NCBI GenBank assembly: GCA_039029195.1
Contig: JBCCGR010000010.1
Span: 1 to 64,000, forward strand
Reading direction: 5' to 3'
Source: JBCCGR01 sp039029195
GTDB lineage: Bacteria > Pseudomonadota > Alphaproteobacteria > Rhizobiales > Rhizobiaceae
Length of the DNA stretch: 64,000 nt
Translations under genes and position numbers: made by a program
Notes under the pieces: model-generated
The model's input: the letters and a program-made list of their open reading frames with translations, nothing else
Told to the model about the DNA's origin: nothing
The model's database searches: none
Part shown: piece after piece, positions 48,725 through 57,659 of the stretch
Layout of the letters: each line of letters starts with the position of its first letter
Numbering within the stretch: position 1 is the first letter of the stretch

Positions 48725-50515
48725 ATGAGTGAATATCGGGTTCTTGCTCGAAAGTACCGGCCGACTTCGTTTGCAGAGCTGATTGGTCAGACGCCGATGG
48801 TGCAGACGCTTTCCAATGCGTTTTTGTCCGGGCGAATTGCTCAAGCCTACATGCTGACGGGTGTACGTGGTGTTGGCAAGACGACAACGGCTCGAATTCT
48901 GGCACGCGCGCTGAACTATCAATCCGAAACAGTCGATCAACCTGATATTTCACTTCCGGGTACAGGAGTCCATTGCCCTGACATCATGTCGGGCAACCAC
49001 GTCGATGTTATTGAGTTGGATGCAGCATCTCACACTGGCATTGGAGATATTCGAGAGATCATATCTTCGGTCAGATACCGGCCGGTGTCAGCGCGCTACA
49101 AAGTTTACATCATTGATGAAGTCCACATGCTGTCCAACGCAGCTTTCAACGGCTTGCTAAAAACTCTCGAAGAACCACCAGAGCATGTGAAGTTCATTTT
49201 CGCGACCACCGAAATTCGCAAAGTACCGGTTACCATTCTATCGAGATGCCAGCGGTTTGATTTGCGTCGTGTGGATGTGGAACAGATGCACGCCCATCTC
49301 GCCAGCATCTGCGAGAAAGAAAATGTCGATCCGGATTCCGAAGCGCTGTCAATGATTGCCCGCGCTGCGGATGGCTCAGTACGCGATGGATTGTCAATTC
49401 TTGATCAGGCGTTGGCCCATGCATCATCCGGCAATTCGGCAAATGTGGTTTCGCTTGATGGAGATAGCGTTCGCGGAATGCTTGGCTTGGCGGACCGGGC
49501 CCGAATTGTTGATCTGTTTGAACAGGTTATGAAGGGTGAAATCGCCAAAGCTTTGGTCGAACTAGATTCTCAATATGATGCTGGCGCAGATCCGGCAACT
49601 ATATTGTCAGACTTGGCTGCGTTCTGCCATTTGGTGACAAAGATGCGCGTCCTCCCGGAGTTTGCCGACGAGAAATCACTATCTGAAATTGAGCGAAAGC
49701 GAGGTGCAGTATTTGCCGAAACACTAAGCTTGTCAGTGCTCAACCGTTTTTGGCAAATCGTGCAAAATGGCATATCTGAAGTATCTTCGGCCACCAACCC
49801 GCTTCAATCCGCCGACATGGTTATGGTGCGACTTGTGCATGCTTCCACACTCCCATCGCCAGAGGACCTACTCAAAGATCAAAACGGGCAATCGGTTGGA
49901 AGTACCGATCTATCGTCTCGTTCCATTGTCAAAGCAAAATCGGCGAGTCCATCGAGCCCGTCCACCGTTTCAGGGGCTGGAAACGTGGTGCCGATTGCGA
50001 ACAGGGGCTCTCGTGCCCAATCTTTAGCGACTGAAGCAATGCCAAACTCTGAGCTGCCTGAGCCCGAAGCTCAACCAGCTGCCCGCCAGTGGGAAACAAT
50101 TGCATCGTTTGAAGATTTGTTGCGCGTGGCAGAAGAAAAACGTGACATCGCATTCAAACTGGCGCTTCGGAACAACATTCGACTGGTGCATTTCGAACCC
50201 GGAAAAATGGAGGTGAATCTGGTGGGCACACCGCCCAGGAACCTTTTGTCCGATATTTCAAACAAGCTGATGTCTTGGACTGGCGAACGCTGGATGATCG
50301 CTACCAGTACTCAGGAAGGCGCTCTGAGTTTTCGGGAACAAGAGGATCAGCACAAGGCCGCGCTAATGGAGGATGCAGAGCAAAATTCTGCAGTGACGGC
50401 GATCCTGTCGCACTTTCCCAAGTCGCGGATCATTGATGTGCGGGTCTCGGAAGCAATTGACAGTTCCACCGCCGACCCTGGCTCCGTTCCTCTGCCAGAC
50501 GAAGATTCCGACTAG
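48725..50515 (+). CDS. dnaX: DNA polymerase III subunits gamma and tau
   Basis: 596 residues. Walker A GVRGVGKTTT (46-55), Walker B as YIIDEVHMLS (about 127) and sensor FIFATTEIRKVP are intact. The clamp-loader AAA+ module is followed by a collar domain and a proline/serine-rich linker (about 395-445), then a tau-like C-terminal domain. Of the four zinc-binding cysteines known in Escherichia coli only one (GVHCPDIM, about 81) remains, as is common in this class. I see no clear slippery frameshift heptamer, so one product is likely. Confidence 0.95.
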   Translation: MSEYRVLARKYRPTSFAELIGQTPMVQTLSNAFLSGRIAQAYMLTGVRGVGKTTTARILARALNYQSETVDQPDISLPGTGVHCPDIMSGNHVDVIELDAASHTGIGDIREIISSVRYRPVSARYKVYIIDEVHMLSNAAFNGLLKTLEEPPEHVKFIFATTEIRKVPVTILSRCQRFDLRRVDVEQMHAHLASICEKENVDPDSEALSMIARAADGSVRDGLSILDQALAHASSGNSANVVSLDGDSVRGMLGLADRARIVDLFEQVMKGEIAKALVELDSQYDAGADPATILSDLAAFCHLVTKMRVLPEFADEKSLSEIERKRGAVFAETLSLSVLNRFWQIVQNGISEVSSATNPLQSADMVMVRLVHASTLPSPEDLLKDQNGQSVGSTDLSSRSIVKAKSASPSSPSTVSGAGNVVPIANRGSRAQSLATEAMPNSELPEPEAQPAARQWETIASFEDLLRVAEEKRDIAFKLALRNNIRLVHFEPGKMEVNLVGTPPRNLLSDISNKLMSWTGERWMIATSTQEGALSFREQEDQHKAALMEDAEQNSAVTAILSHFPKSRIIDVRVSEAIDSSTADPGSVPLPDEDSD

Positions 50516-50569
50516 GAACGGGCGCTGGTCAACCGATCATACAAATGCGGAAACGCTTGGAGAAATTAG

Positions 50570-50893
50570 ATGAAAGATATCATGGGCATGATGGGCAAAG
50601 TTAAAGAGATGCAAGCCCGCATGGAGGAAATGAAGGCATCAATTGAGGCCACCGAAGTCGAAGGCCAGTCCGGCGGCGGTCTTGTCAGTGTTCGATTGTC
50701 AGGCAAAGGCGAAATGCGAGGTCTGAACATCGACCCCACCCTTTTGGTTCCCGATGATCAAGAGATGCTTGAGGATCTGATATTGGCTGCTCACAATGAT
50801 GCAAAATCGAAAGCCGAAGCAATGCTTGCTGAGAAGTCGAAAGAGATCACAGCCGGACTACCCATTCCTCCTGGCATGAAACTGCCGTTCTAA
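50570..50893 (+). CDS. YbaB/EbfC nucleoid-associated protein
   Basis: 107 residues. MGKVKEMQARMEEMKASIEA is the N-terminal helix and the basic, glycine-rich EGQSGGGLVSVRLSGKGEM is the core, ending in GLPIPPGMKLPF. It binds DNA as a dimer and travels with recR and dnaX. Co-transcription with dnaX is likely from the 54-base gap. Confidence 0.94.
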   Translation: MKDIMGMMGKVKEMQARMEEMKASIEATEVEGQSGGGLVSVRLSGKGEMRGLNIDPTLLVPDDQEMLEDLILAAHNDAKSKAEAMLAEKSKEITAGLPIPPGMKLPF

Positions 50894-50969
50894 TCAGACC
50901 GGTAAACTCGAACGGCATGGAAATTTGTGTCATTGGTTTCGAACGCACGAATCAGCCACCGGCCAGATA

Positions 50970-51575
50970 ATGCCCAAATCCGTCACCGGACCTGAAATTG
51001 AACGACTCATACAACTGCTGGCCCGGTTGCCTGGACTGGGGCCTCGATCAGCCAGACGCGCGGCATTGCATCTGATTAAAAAGAAAGAGCAGTTATTGCT
51101 ACCGTTGGCGACCGCAATGCAGACGGCTGGACAGTCGATTGTCGAATGCGAAGTCTGCGGCAATATCGACACAAACAGCCCATGCACCATCTGCAGCGAC
51201 CCTCATCGTGATCCGTCGGTTCTAGTTGTCGTTGAGGATGTTTCCGATCTATGGGCGCTTGAACGCGCCAGCGCGACGAAAGCCAGATATCATGTTCTAG
51301 GGGGCTGCCTATCACCTCTGGATGGCGTTGGCCCGGACGATCTTAACATATCATCTCTGATAAATCGTGCTTCGCAAGATGATGTGAATGAAGTTATTAT
51401 CGCCATCAATGCCACTATCGAGGGTCAAACCACTGCGCATTTCCTAACAGACCAGCTCGAAGACTTGGAGTTGAGCGTAACTCGACTAGCTCATGGCGTT
51501 CCTGTAGGCGGAGAACTCGAATTCCTTGATGAAGGGACTCTGACTGCCGCCATGCAGGCGCGAACTTCAATTTAA
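50970..51575 (+). CDS. recR: Recombination mediator RecR
   Basis: 201 residues from the ATG at 50970; an earlier in-frame start at 50925 is unlikely. The helix-hairpin-helix is LARLPGLGPRSARRAALHL, the C4 zinc finger is CEVCG and CTICSD (about 57-75), and the Toprim domain includes VLVVVEDVSDLWALE. It works with RecF and RecO to load RecA at gaps. Last gene of the ffs-dnaX-ybaB-recR block; convergent with slyX. Confidence 0.95.
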   Translation: MPKSVTGPEIERLIQLLARLPGLGPRSARRAALHLIKKKEQLLLPLATAMQTAGQSIVECEVCGNIDTNSPCTICSDPHRDPSVLVVVEDVSDLWALERASATKARYHVLGGCLSPLDGVGPDDLNISSLINRASQDDVNEVIIAINATIEGQTTAHFLTDQLEDLELSVTRLAHGVPVGGELEFLDEGTLTAAMQARTSI

Positions 51576-51606
51576 TAACCTGCCGCGAGGCTTCGCGATG
51601 AAATCG

Positions 51607-51816
51607 TCAGTAGTGCGGTGGTTTGGTCACCGGAGTATCCGAATGGCCGCGTTCAACTTCTCCGAGGCGATCTGCAAACAGTTTTATTGCGATTTTGACA
51701 TCTTCGAGTTCGCGCCAGTGTCGATCCACCGTTTCTCTTAGATCGTCAATCTCGACCTGCTGATGTGCAACTTGCATTTCAAGATTTTCGATTTTTTTTG
51801 CTTGTTCATCCGACAT
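51607..51816 (-). CDS. slyX: SlyX family protein
   Basis: 69 residues from the ATG at 51816 (GGGAGC upstream). The short coiled coil KKIENLEMQVAHQQVEIDDL and the terminal proline-rich/PPHY ending mark SlyX. Function is not established in the family. Confidence 0.88.
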   Translation of the reverse strand: MSDEQAKKIENLEMQVAHQQVEIDDLRETVDRHWRELEDVKIAIKLFADRLGEVERGHSDTPVTKPPHY

Positions 51817-51930
51817 CTTGCGGGCTCCCAATGGTCATTTACCGTTGGCTGAAAGTCAATTTTTACAGCGGGTTGGTCAGCAATCTCAGTAGCGTATTTT
51901 TCATGACGGCCCAGCGTCGCCAATCAAATG

Positions 51931-52374
51931 CTAGTCGGACCTTACAGCGATTTTTTGAAAAACAGTTCTCATTTGCTTTGGAATGGGCACCGGCCTTCGA
52001 TGATCACGATCCACCAAAACATGCACAAACTTCCCTTGAGCGGCGGCGGTTTGGAAGTCTTCACAGAAAATCGCGATGTCAAACACGATAGATGTGTTAC
52101 CCAGTTTACCGATGCGAATGCCAACATTCACGATCTGGCCAAAGCGGATCTCTCGAAAATACTGGCACCCCGTTTCAACGACAAGGAACACCTTGTCCGA
52201 ATGGTCCAGATCAAGAACGCCTTGCTCAATGTACCAACCATTGACGGCCGTATCAAAGAAGCTCAGGTAGTGCACGTTGTTAACGTGGCCATAGACGTCC
52301 ACGTCCATCCAACGCAGATTGATCTGTCTGAAAACATCAAAATCTGAACGGTGAAGCGGGTTGGCTTTGCTCAT
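51931..52374 (-). CDS. Acyl-CoA thioesterase, YbgC/hotdog-fold family
   Basis: 147 residues. The 4-hydroxybenzoyl-CoA-thioesterase-type signature RWMDVDVYGHVNNVHYLSFF (about 21-40) contains the catalytic Asp. Hotdog enzymes hydrolyse acyl-CoA thioesters; the substrate is undetermined. It is divergent from the VOC gene at 52508. Confidence 0.87.
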   Translation of the reverse strand: MSKANPLHRSDFDVFRQINLRWMDVDVYGHVNNVHYLSFFDTAVNGWYIEQGVLDLDHSDKVFLVVETGCQYFREIRFGQIVNVGIRIGKLGNTSIVFDIAIFCEDFQTAAAQGKFVHVLVDRDHRRPVPIPKQMRTVFQKIAVRSD

Positions 52375-52507
52375 CTTCTATTGGCTCGTTTAAGTTTGAT
52401 CAGGATTCAGTGGCTGGGCAGACCCTAGTCAATTCCATGAGCCTGTTGCAACACCGGCCAATTTGAAGAACAATAACAGAACATTCTTCAAATATCTGGG
52501 TCGATTC

Positions 52508-52936
52508 ATGCAACAATCTACCATTTCGATGATCACTTTGGGCGTCGTTGATCTGGACCGATCGGTCGCTTTTTACACTGCCCTTGGATGGCAGGATTCG
52601 AAACACAGCCAGCCGCAGGTGAAGTTCCTGCAAGGACACAATATTGTTTTAGGCCTTTTCGGGATGGAAGATTTGGCGAAGGACGCAAATTGTACATCAG
52701 CTGGAGATGGGTTCGGCAACTTCGTTTTGTCAGCCAACCAAACCAGCAAGGAAAACGTGGATGTCTTTCATCAAAGAGCGTTGGACGCGGGAGCAACGTC
52801 TCTGAAAGAACCCGGTGAAACGTTTTGGGGCGGATATGCGTCTCATATTCAGGATTTTGACGGGCATGTCTGGGAAGTCGCGTACAATCCGTTTTGCGCT
52901 ATTGATAAGTATGGTGTTCTTGATCTCGATTCATAA
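52508..52936 (+). CDS. VOC-superfamily (glyoxalase-like) protein
   Basis: 142 residues from the ATG at 52508. The opening MITLGVVDLDRSVAFYTALG, the middle VDVFHQRALDAGATSLKEP and the end GYASHIQDFDGHVWEVAYNP give a single VOC unit with a metal-type Glu at the end (WEVAYNP). It is of the lactoylglutathione-lyase-related class often called YyaH/YraH. Substrate unknown. It is 89 bases upstream of the deoxynucleoside operon and may share its transcript. Confidence 0.85.
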   Translation: MQQSTISMITLGVVDLDRSVAFYTALGWQDSKHSQPQVKFLQGHNIVLGLFGMEDLAKDANCTSAGDGFGNFVLSANQTSKENVDVFHQRALDAGATSLKEPGETFWGGYASHIQDFDGHVWEVAYNPFCAIDKYGVLDLDS

Positions 52937-53025
52937 ATTGAGATTGCCAAATTCAATCTTCGCGGGCACGCTATGGTCGAACCAATTGCCGGATGGAATT
53001 GGTCGAGTAACCGCGGAGTGCCCCA

Positions 53026-53415
53026 ATGTTGGATAAGCTGTTTGAAGCCGCATCAGCAGCGATGAAGAAATCTTATTCGCCATATTCGCAGTTTCCGGTT
53101 GGAGCGGCAATTCTTGCCGAGAGTGGTGCCATTTATTCGGGATGCAATATCGAAAATGCGGCCTACCCTCAGGGTTGGTGCGCAGAAACGAGCGCAATTT
53201 CGCACATGATTTTGGGTGGGGATCATTCCATTCGGGAAATTGCTGTCATTGCGCAAAAGAAAGACCTCGCAACACCGTGCGGTGGCTGTCGGCAGAAACT
53301 CTCTGAGTTCGGTTCGGCCGATACAAAAGTGCATCTTTGCAATCAGGCGGGTATTGCCGAAACGGTGACGCTGGCTGAACTGCTTCCATTGGCTTTTGAT
53401 CTGGAGGCGTCATGA
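53026..53415 (+). CDS. cdd: Cytidine deaminase
   Basis: 129 residues, the short homotetrameric type. The zinc motifs are CAETSA (about 47, with the catalytic Glu) and PCGGCRQ (about 84-90). SYSPYSQFPVGAAIL-type openings are diagnostic. It deaminates (deoxy)cytidine and begins the pyrimidine and purine nucleoside-salvage row. Its stop overlaps the ATG of the phosphorylase gene (ATGA at 53412-53415). Confidence 0.93.
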   Translation: MLDKLFEAASAAMKKSYSPYSQFPVGAAILAESGAIYSGCNIENAAYPQGWCAETSAISHMILGGDHSIREIAVIAQKKDLATPCGGCRQKLSEFGSADTKVHLCNQAGIAETVTLAELLPLAFDLEAS

Positions 53416-54224
53416 ACGACGCGGCCAAACTCATTCGCGCAAAACTAGGCTCGCTGGAACCCTCCTATGGCATGATCCTCGGTTCTGGTTTGGGTGGCCT
53501 CGTAGATGCGATGACGGATACCGTTGTTTTTCCTTTTTCTGATTTGCCCGGATTTCCAGAAAGCACTGTGTCTGGGCACGCGGCTGAAGTCATCATAGGC
53601 AATATGGAAGGGGTGTCAGTCACGATGCTCTCCGGTCGCGTTCACTACTATGAAGCCGGTCAAGCTGACGCAATGCGGACGCCGATTGAAACACTACAAC
53701 AAATAGGGGTGAAGTCGCTTTTGTTGAGCAATTCCGCCGGGTCAGTCGATGCAAATATGCCGGCTGGCTCTGTAATGATGCTAACAGACCACATCAACTG
53801 GTCTGGCATGAACCCTCTCATCGGTGAGGCGACAGACGACAGATTTGTGAGCCTGTCGCAGGTTTACGATTTGAGCCTGCAGGAGCGCTTTTTAAAGGCG
53901 GCTAGCGCATCATCTGTGGAATTGAACAAAGGCGTCTATATGTGGTTTTCCGGGCCGACTTTCGAGACACCCGCGGAAATCAATGCTTCCAGAATTCTGG
54001 GAGCAAACGCCATCGGCATGTCTACCGTTCCCGAAGCAATACTGGCGCGATTTTTCGGCCTGCGCGTGGCGGCATTTTCCGTGATTACGAATCTAGCCGC
54101 TGGTCTTGCAACTGGTGATCTCAGCCACACCGAAACCAAAGAAATGGCCCCTTTGGGCGGTTCAAGACTATCTGATGTCCTCCGTACTTTTTTTGCTGAG
54201 GAAGCGAACTCCAACTATGACTAG
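53412..54224 (+). CDS. Purine nucleoside phosphorylase (PNP class II)
   Basis: 270 residues. LGSGLGGLVDAM (phosphate site, about 18-29), GRVHYYEAGQ (about 76), NSAGSVDANMPAGS (about 98) and AIGMSTVPEAILARFF identify the trimeric PNP class (PunA/XapA-like). It releases the base and makes (deoxy)ribose 1-phosphate. Coupled to cdd before and deoC after; its stop overlaps the deoC start region by eight bases. Confidence 0.93.
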   Translation: MNDAAKLIRAKLGSLEPSYGMILGSGLGGLVDAMTDTVVFPFSDLPGFPESTVSGHAAEVIIGNMEGVSVTMLSGRVHYYEAGQADAMRTPIETLQQIGVKSLLLSNSAGSVDANMPAGSVMMLTDHINWSGMNPLIGEATDDRFVSLSQVYDLSLQERFLKAASASSVELNKGVYMWFSGPTFETPAEINASRILGANAIGMSTVPEAILARFFGLRVAAFSVITNLAAGLATGDLSHTETKEMAPLGGSRLSDVLRTFFAEEANSNYD

Positions 54225-55200
54225 TTCCAGCGAATCCACTCTCCCGAACGTGCATGCCCGCAACGAAGGCATTGAATTGTCTGAGAAAGTGCTGAAGCGC
54301 CCTGAAATCAATCTATCCGCCGTTAAGCGCCGTGCATCAACGATCCCGACGCGCAGGAGCATCAAGAAACAATGGCAGGCTGCTTGGTTGGTTCGGGCAA
54401 TTCAATGTCTTGATTTGACAACACTTTCGGGTGACGACACTCCCAATCGGGTCCACAGGCTTTGTGCCAAGGCTAGAAGGCCGCTTCGAAGTGATCTTAC
54501 ATCCGCGCTGGGTCTTGAGCATGCACCCCCGAAGGTAGGAGCTGTTTGCGTCTACCCGTTGATGGTCCAATCAGCCGTCGCGGCGTTGGAGGGTGCAGGG
54601 ATCCCTGTCGCTTCAGTTGCGACGGGATTTCCCGCTGGATTGACACCGCTGGAACAACGGCTTGAGGAGATCAGATATGCAGTAGCCAATGGAGCCCAGG
54701 AAATTGACATAGTGCTGAACCGCCAGCTCGTTTTCACTGAAAACTGGCCTCTACTTTATGATGAGATTCAACAGATGAGAGAGGCCTGCGGAAACGCCCA
54801 TATGAAGGCAATCCTTTCAACCGGTGATCTCAAAACGTTGAGCAGGGTCTTCAAGGCGGCGATGGTCGCCATGATGGCAGGATCCGATTTCATAAAGACC
54901 TCCACCGGAATGGAATCCGTCAACGCGACCCTTCCTGTTAGCCTCGTCATGGTTCGAGCCATCCGAGATTACGAGCTGGAATCTGGGTTCAAAGTTGGCT
55001 TCAAACCTGCAGGTGGTCTTCGAAAAGCCAAAGACGCGCTATCCTGGCTGATCCTAATGAAAGAAGAACTGGGCGTTGAATGGACCAAACCGGACCTGTT
55101 CCGGATCGGCGCTTCTTCTTTGTTGACGGATATTGAGCGACAAATTGAGCACAATGTTACAGGTCGATATTCATCTGCAAACCATCATGCGATGGCATAG
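54217..55200 (+). CDS. deoC: Deoxyribose-phosphate aldolase with N-terminal extension
   Basis: 327 residues from the ATG at 54217, inside the last codons of the phosphorylase gene. Short bacterial DeoC is about 220-260 residues, so there is an extra ~80-residue N-terminal region of the longer class. The Schiff-base Lys is in DFIKTSTGME (about 226), and the second Lys is in VGFKPAGGLR (about 262). It cleaves 2-deoxyribose 5-phosphate to glyceraldehyde 3-phosphate and acetaldehyde. A deoB (phosphopentomutase) is not in the window. Confidence 0.93.
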   Translation: MTSSSESTLPNVHARNEGIELSEKVLKRPEINLSAVKRRASTIPTRRSIKKQWQAAWLVRAIQCLDLTTLSGDDTPNRVHRLCAKARRPLRSDLTSALGLEHAPPKVGAVCVYPLMVQSAVAALEGAGIPVASVATGFPAGLTPLEQRLEEIRYAVANGAQEIDIVLNRQLVFTENWPLLYDEIQQMREACGNAHMKAILSTGDLKTLSRVFKAAMVAMMAGSDFIKTSTGMESVNATLPVSLVMVRAIRDYELESGFKVGFKPAGGLRKAKDALSWLILMKEELGVEWTKPDLFRIGASSLLTDIERQIEHNVTGRYSSANHHAMA

Positions 55201-55259
55201 AAGGGTCAACAGTTTGCGATTGTCGTTCACTCAATTTCATACTGCGTGGGAGTCCAAAT

Positions 55260-57647
55260 ATGACTGATATCGCTGGCATTCTGTCCTCCATGGAATATGG
55301 GCCGGCACCCGAAGATCAGTCCCTCGCCGTTCAATGGCTTGAGAGTCATGATCGGCAATTTGGACACTTTATCGACGGAAAATTCATCTTCGCGAAAGAT
55401 TCGGAGACGTTTGATTGTATCAATCCAGCGACGGATGAACGTCTGGCGACGGTTTCGCATGGAACCAAGGAAACAGTCGAATTTGCTTATCAAGCCGCGA
55501 GATCCGCATCCCCAAATTGGGCTGCGATGAGCGGGCACCATCGCGCACGCATACTTTATGCCCTGGCGCGACAAGTGCAAAAGCACTCACGGTTGGTCGC
55601 TGTTTTAGAAAGCATGAACAACGGGAAAACCATTCGAGAGTCCCGCGACATAGATATTCCTCTGGTTGCCAGACATTTCTATCATCATGCTGGTTGGGCA
55701 GAACTATGTGAAACAAAGTTTGCGGGTCGCTCGCCGGTTGGGATTTGCGGCCTGGTCATCCCGTGGAACTTCCCACTGCTTATGCTTGCCTGGAAGGTCG
55801 CACCTGCTCTGGCCGCTGGATGTACGATGGTTCTGAAACCCGCTGAGTACACGCCACTGACCGCGATGCTGTTTGCAGAAATATGCAAGTCCGCGGGTCT
55901 ACCCGATGGCGTTTTGAATATCGTCAACGGCGATGGCCGCACCGGAGAAGCTATTGTAGCTCATGATGGGTTGTCGAAAATCGCGTTCACAGGATCGACC
56001 GAGGTTGGTCGGAAGATTCGGAAAACGACCGCCGGAAGTGGCAAGAAAATCTCCCTGGAGTTGGGCGGCAAGTCGCCATTCATCGTCTATGCGACAGCTG
56101 ATCTCGATAGCGCGGTCGAAGGCGTCGTCGACGCCATCTGGTTCAATCAGGGAGAAGTTTGCTGTGCAGGCTCACGCGCCTTGGTGCAGGAGGCCGTGGC
56201 TGAAACATTTATCTCAAAACTCAAAATGCGGATGGAGAAGCTGCGCATTGGCGATCCACTCGACAAAGGAATGGATATCGGAGCGGTGGTCCATCCTGTT
56301 CAGGTTGAGAGCATAAAGAGCAGAGTGTCTGAAGCGATGTCCGATGGGGCAAGCATCTGGCAGCCCGAACTTCAAATGCCAGAGAAAGGAAGTTTTTATC
56401 CCCCCACGCTGCTGTTGAATGTCGAACCCTCATCGCCAGCAATGCAGGAAGAAATATTTGGCCCGGTGTTAACTGTCACGACTTTCCGAACCCCGGACGA
56501 AGCCGTAGCGCTTGCCAATAATTCAAAATATGGCCTTGCAGCATCAATCTGGTCACAAGACATTGATACGGCATTCGAAACTGCGAAAAATGTCAATGCC
56601 GGTGTTGTTTGGATCAACTCGACCAATCAGTTTGATGCCAGCGCAGGTTTTGGTGGTTATCGGCAAAGCGGCTTTGGTCGTGAAGGCGGCATGGAGGGTA
56701 TGGAGGAGTACTTCAAACCCCTATTCTCGCAGGCCAAGAAGGGTCGCAAAACCGGCTCATCGAAAGTTGGTGCTGGCCCTGCAAAAAGCGCATTGGTTGA
56801 CGACATTGATCGCACAATCAAACTGTATATTGGTGGCAAGCAAGCTCGCCCGGATTCCGGCTACTCGTTCATTGTTTCAGACAAAAAGGAACGACCATAT
56901 GCCGAAGTTGGATTGGGAAATCGAAAAGACATCCGGAACGCTGTGGAGGCGGCTGAGGCGGCAAAAACCTGGTCCGGCATGACAGGACACCAAAGGGCGC
57001 AGGTCCTTTATTTTCTCGCAGAGAACCTGGAGCTGCGTGCAGACGAATTTACGTCCCAGCTTCAAACCCTTTGCGGATATAGCGCTAAAGCAGCGAACGC
57101 AGAATTTGATGCCAGTATCTCAAGAATTTTTCACTACGGGGCTTGGGCAGACAAGTTTGATGGTTCCGTCCGCGCGCCCCAATCAGACATGCTGACCGTT
57201 GCCTTACGCGAACCTTGGGGCGTTGTCGGAGTTTGTTGCCCTTCGGAGCAACCGCTGCTTTCGATGATTTCGTTAGCCATGCCGACGCTCGCGATGGGCA
57301 ACCGGATCGTTTTGGTACCCGACCAGCAGTCATCACCCATATTGGGCAATTTCTACCAGGTTCTTGAGACCAGCGATGTTCCGGCGGGCGTCTTCAACAT
57401 CATAACAGGTGTTGGCAATGAATTAGCAAAGACGCTTGCACAGCACGATGGGATAAATGCCGTCTGGTACTTTGGCACCGGTGAAGGCATCGAAATGGTT
57501 GAACGAGAATCAGCCGGCAATATGAAGTTTACTTGGGTTGAAGACGGTTCGAATCGTGACTGGCACGACGTCAGCACAGCGCAGGGCGAGGGCTTCTTAT
57601 TCCGTGCCTCACAAATCAAAACAATCTGGACCCCGTTCGGCGTCTAG
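55260..57647 (+). CDS. Double-domain aldehyde dehydrogenase
   Basis: 795 residues, against about 490 for a single-domain enzyme. Domain 1 (about 15-490) is complete: GFTGSTEVG-type cofactor site (here AFTGSTEVG), LELGGKSP with the catalytic Glu (about 266) and the catalytic Cys in NQGEVCCAG (about 301). Domain 2 (about 520-795) repeats the cofactor half (GVVGVCCPSEQPLLSM aligns with the domain-1 PWNFPLL segment) but stops before the place of a catalytic Cys. Its position directly after deoC implies oxidation of the acetaldehyde that DeoC releases. The second unit may serve assembly or regulation. Confidence 0.9.
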   Translation: MTDIAGILSSMEYGPAPEDQSLAVQWLESHDRQFGHFIDGKFIFAKDSETFDCINPATDERLATVSHGTKETVEFAYQAARSASPNWAAMSGHHRARILYALARQVQKHSRLVAVLESMNNGKTIRESRDIDIPLVARHFYHHAGWAELCETKFAGRSPVGICGLVIPWNFPLLMLAWKVAPALAAGCTMVLKPAEYTPLTAMLFAEICKSAGLPDGVLNIVNGDGRTGEAIVAHDGLSKIAFTGSTEVGRKIRKTTAGSGKKISLELGGKSPFIVYATADLDSAVEGVVDAIWFNQGEVCCAGSRALVQEAVAETFISKLKMRMEKLRIGDPLDKGMDIGAVVHPVQVESIKSRVSEAMSDGASIWQPELQMPEKGSFYPPTLLLNVEPSSPAMQEEIFGPVLTVTTFRTPDEAVALANNSKYGLAASIWSQDIDTAFETAKNVNAGVVWINSTNQFDASAGFGGYRQSGFGREGGMEGMEEYFKPLFSQAKKGRKTGSSKVGAGPAKSALVDDIDRTIKLYIGGKQARPDSGYSFIVSDKKERPYAEVGLGNRKDIRNAVEAAEAAKTWSGMTGHQRAQVLYFLAENLELRADEFTSQLQTLCGYSAKAANAEFDASISRIFHYGAWADKFDGSVRAPQSDMLTVALREPWGVVGVCCPSEQPLLSMISLAMPTLAMGNRIVLVPDQQSSPILGNFYQVLETSDVPAGVFNIITGVGNELAKTLAQHDGINAVWYFGTGEGIEMVERESAGNMKFTWVEDGSNRDWHDVSTAQGEGFLFRASQIKTIWTPFGV

Positions 57648-57659
57648 GGACAACTATCA

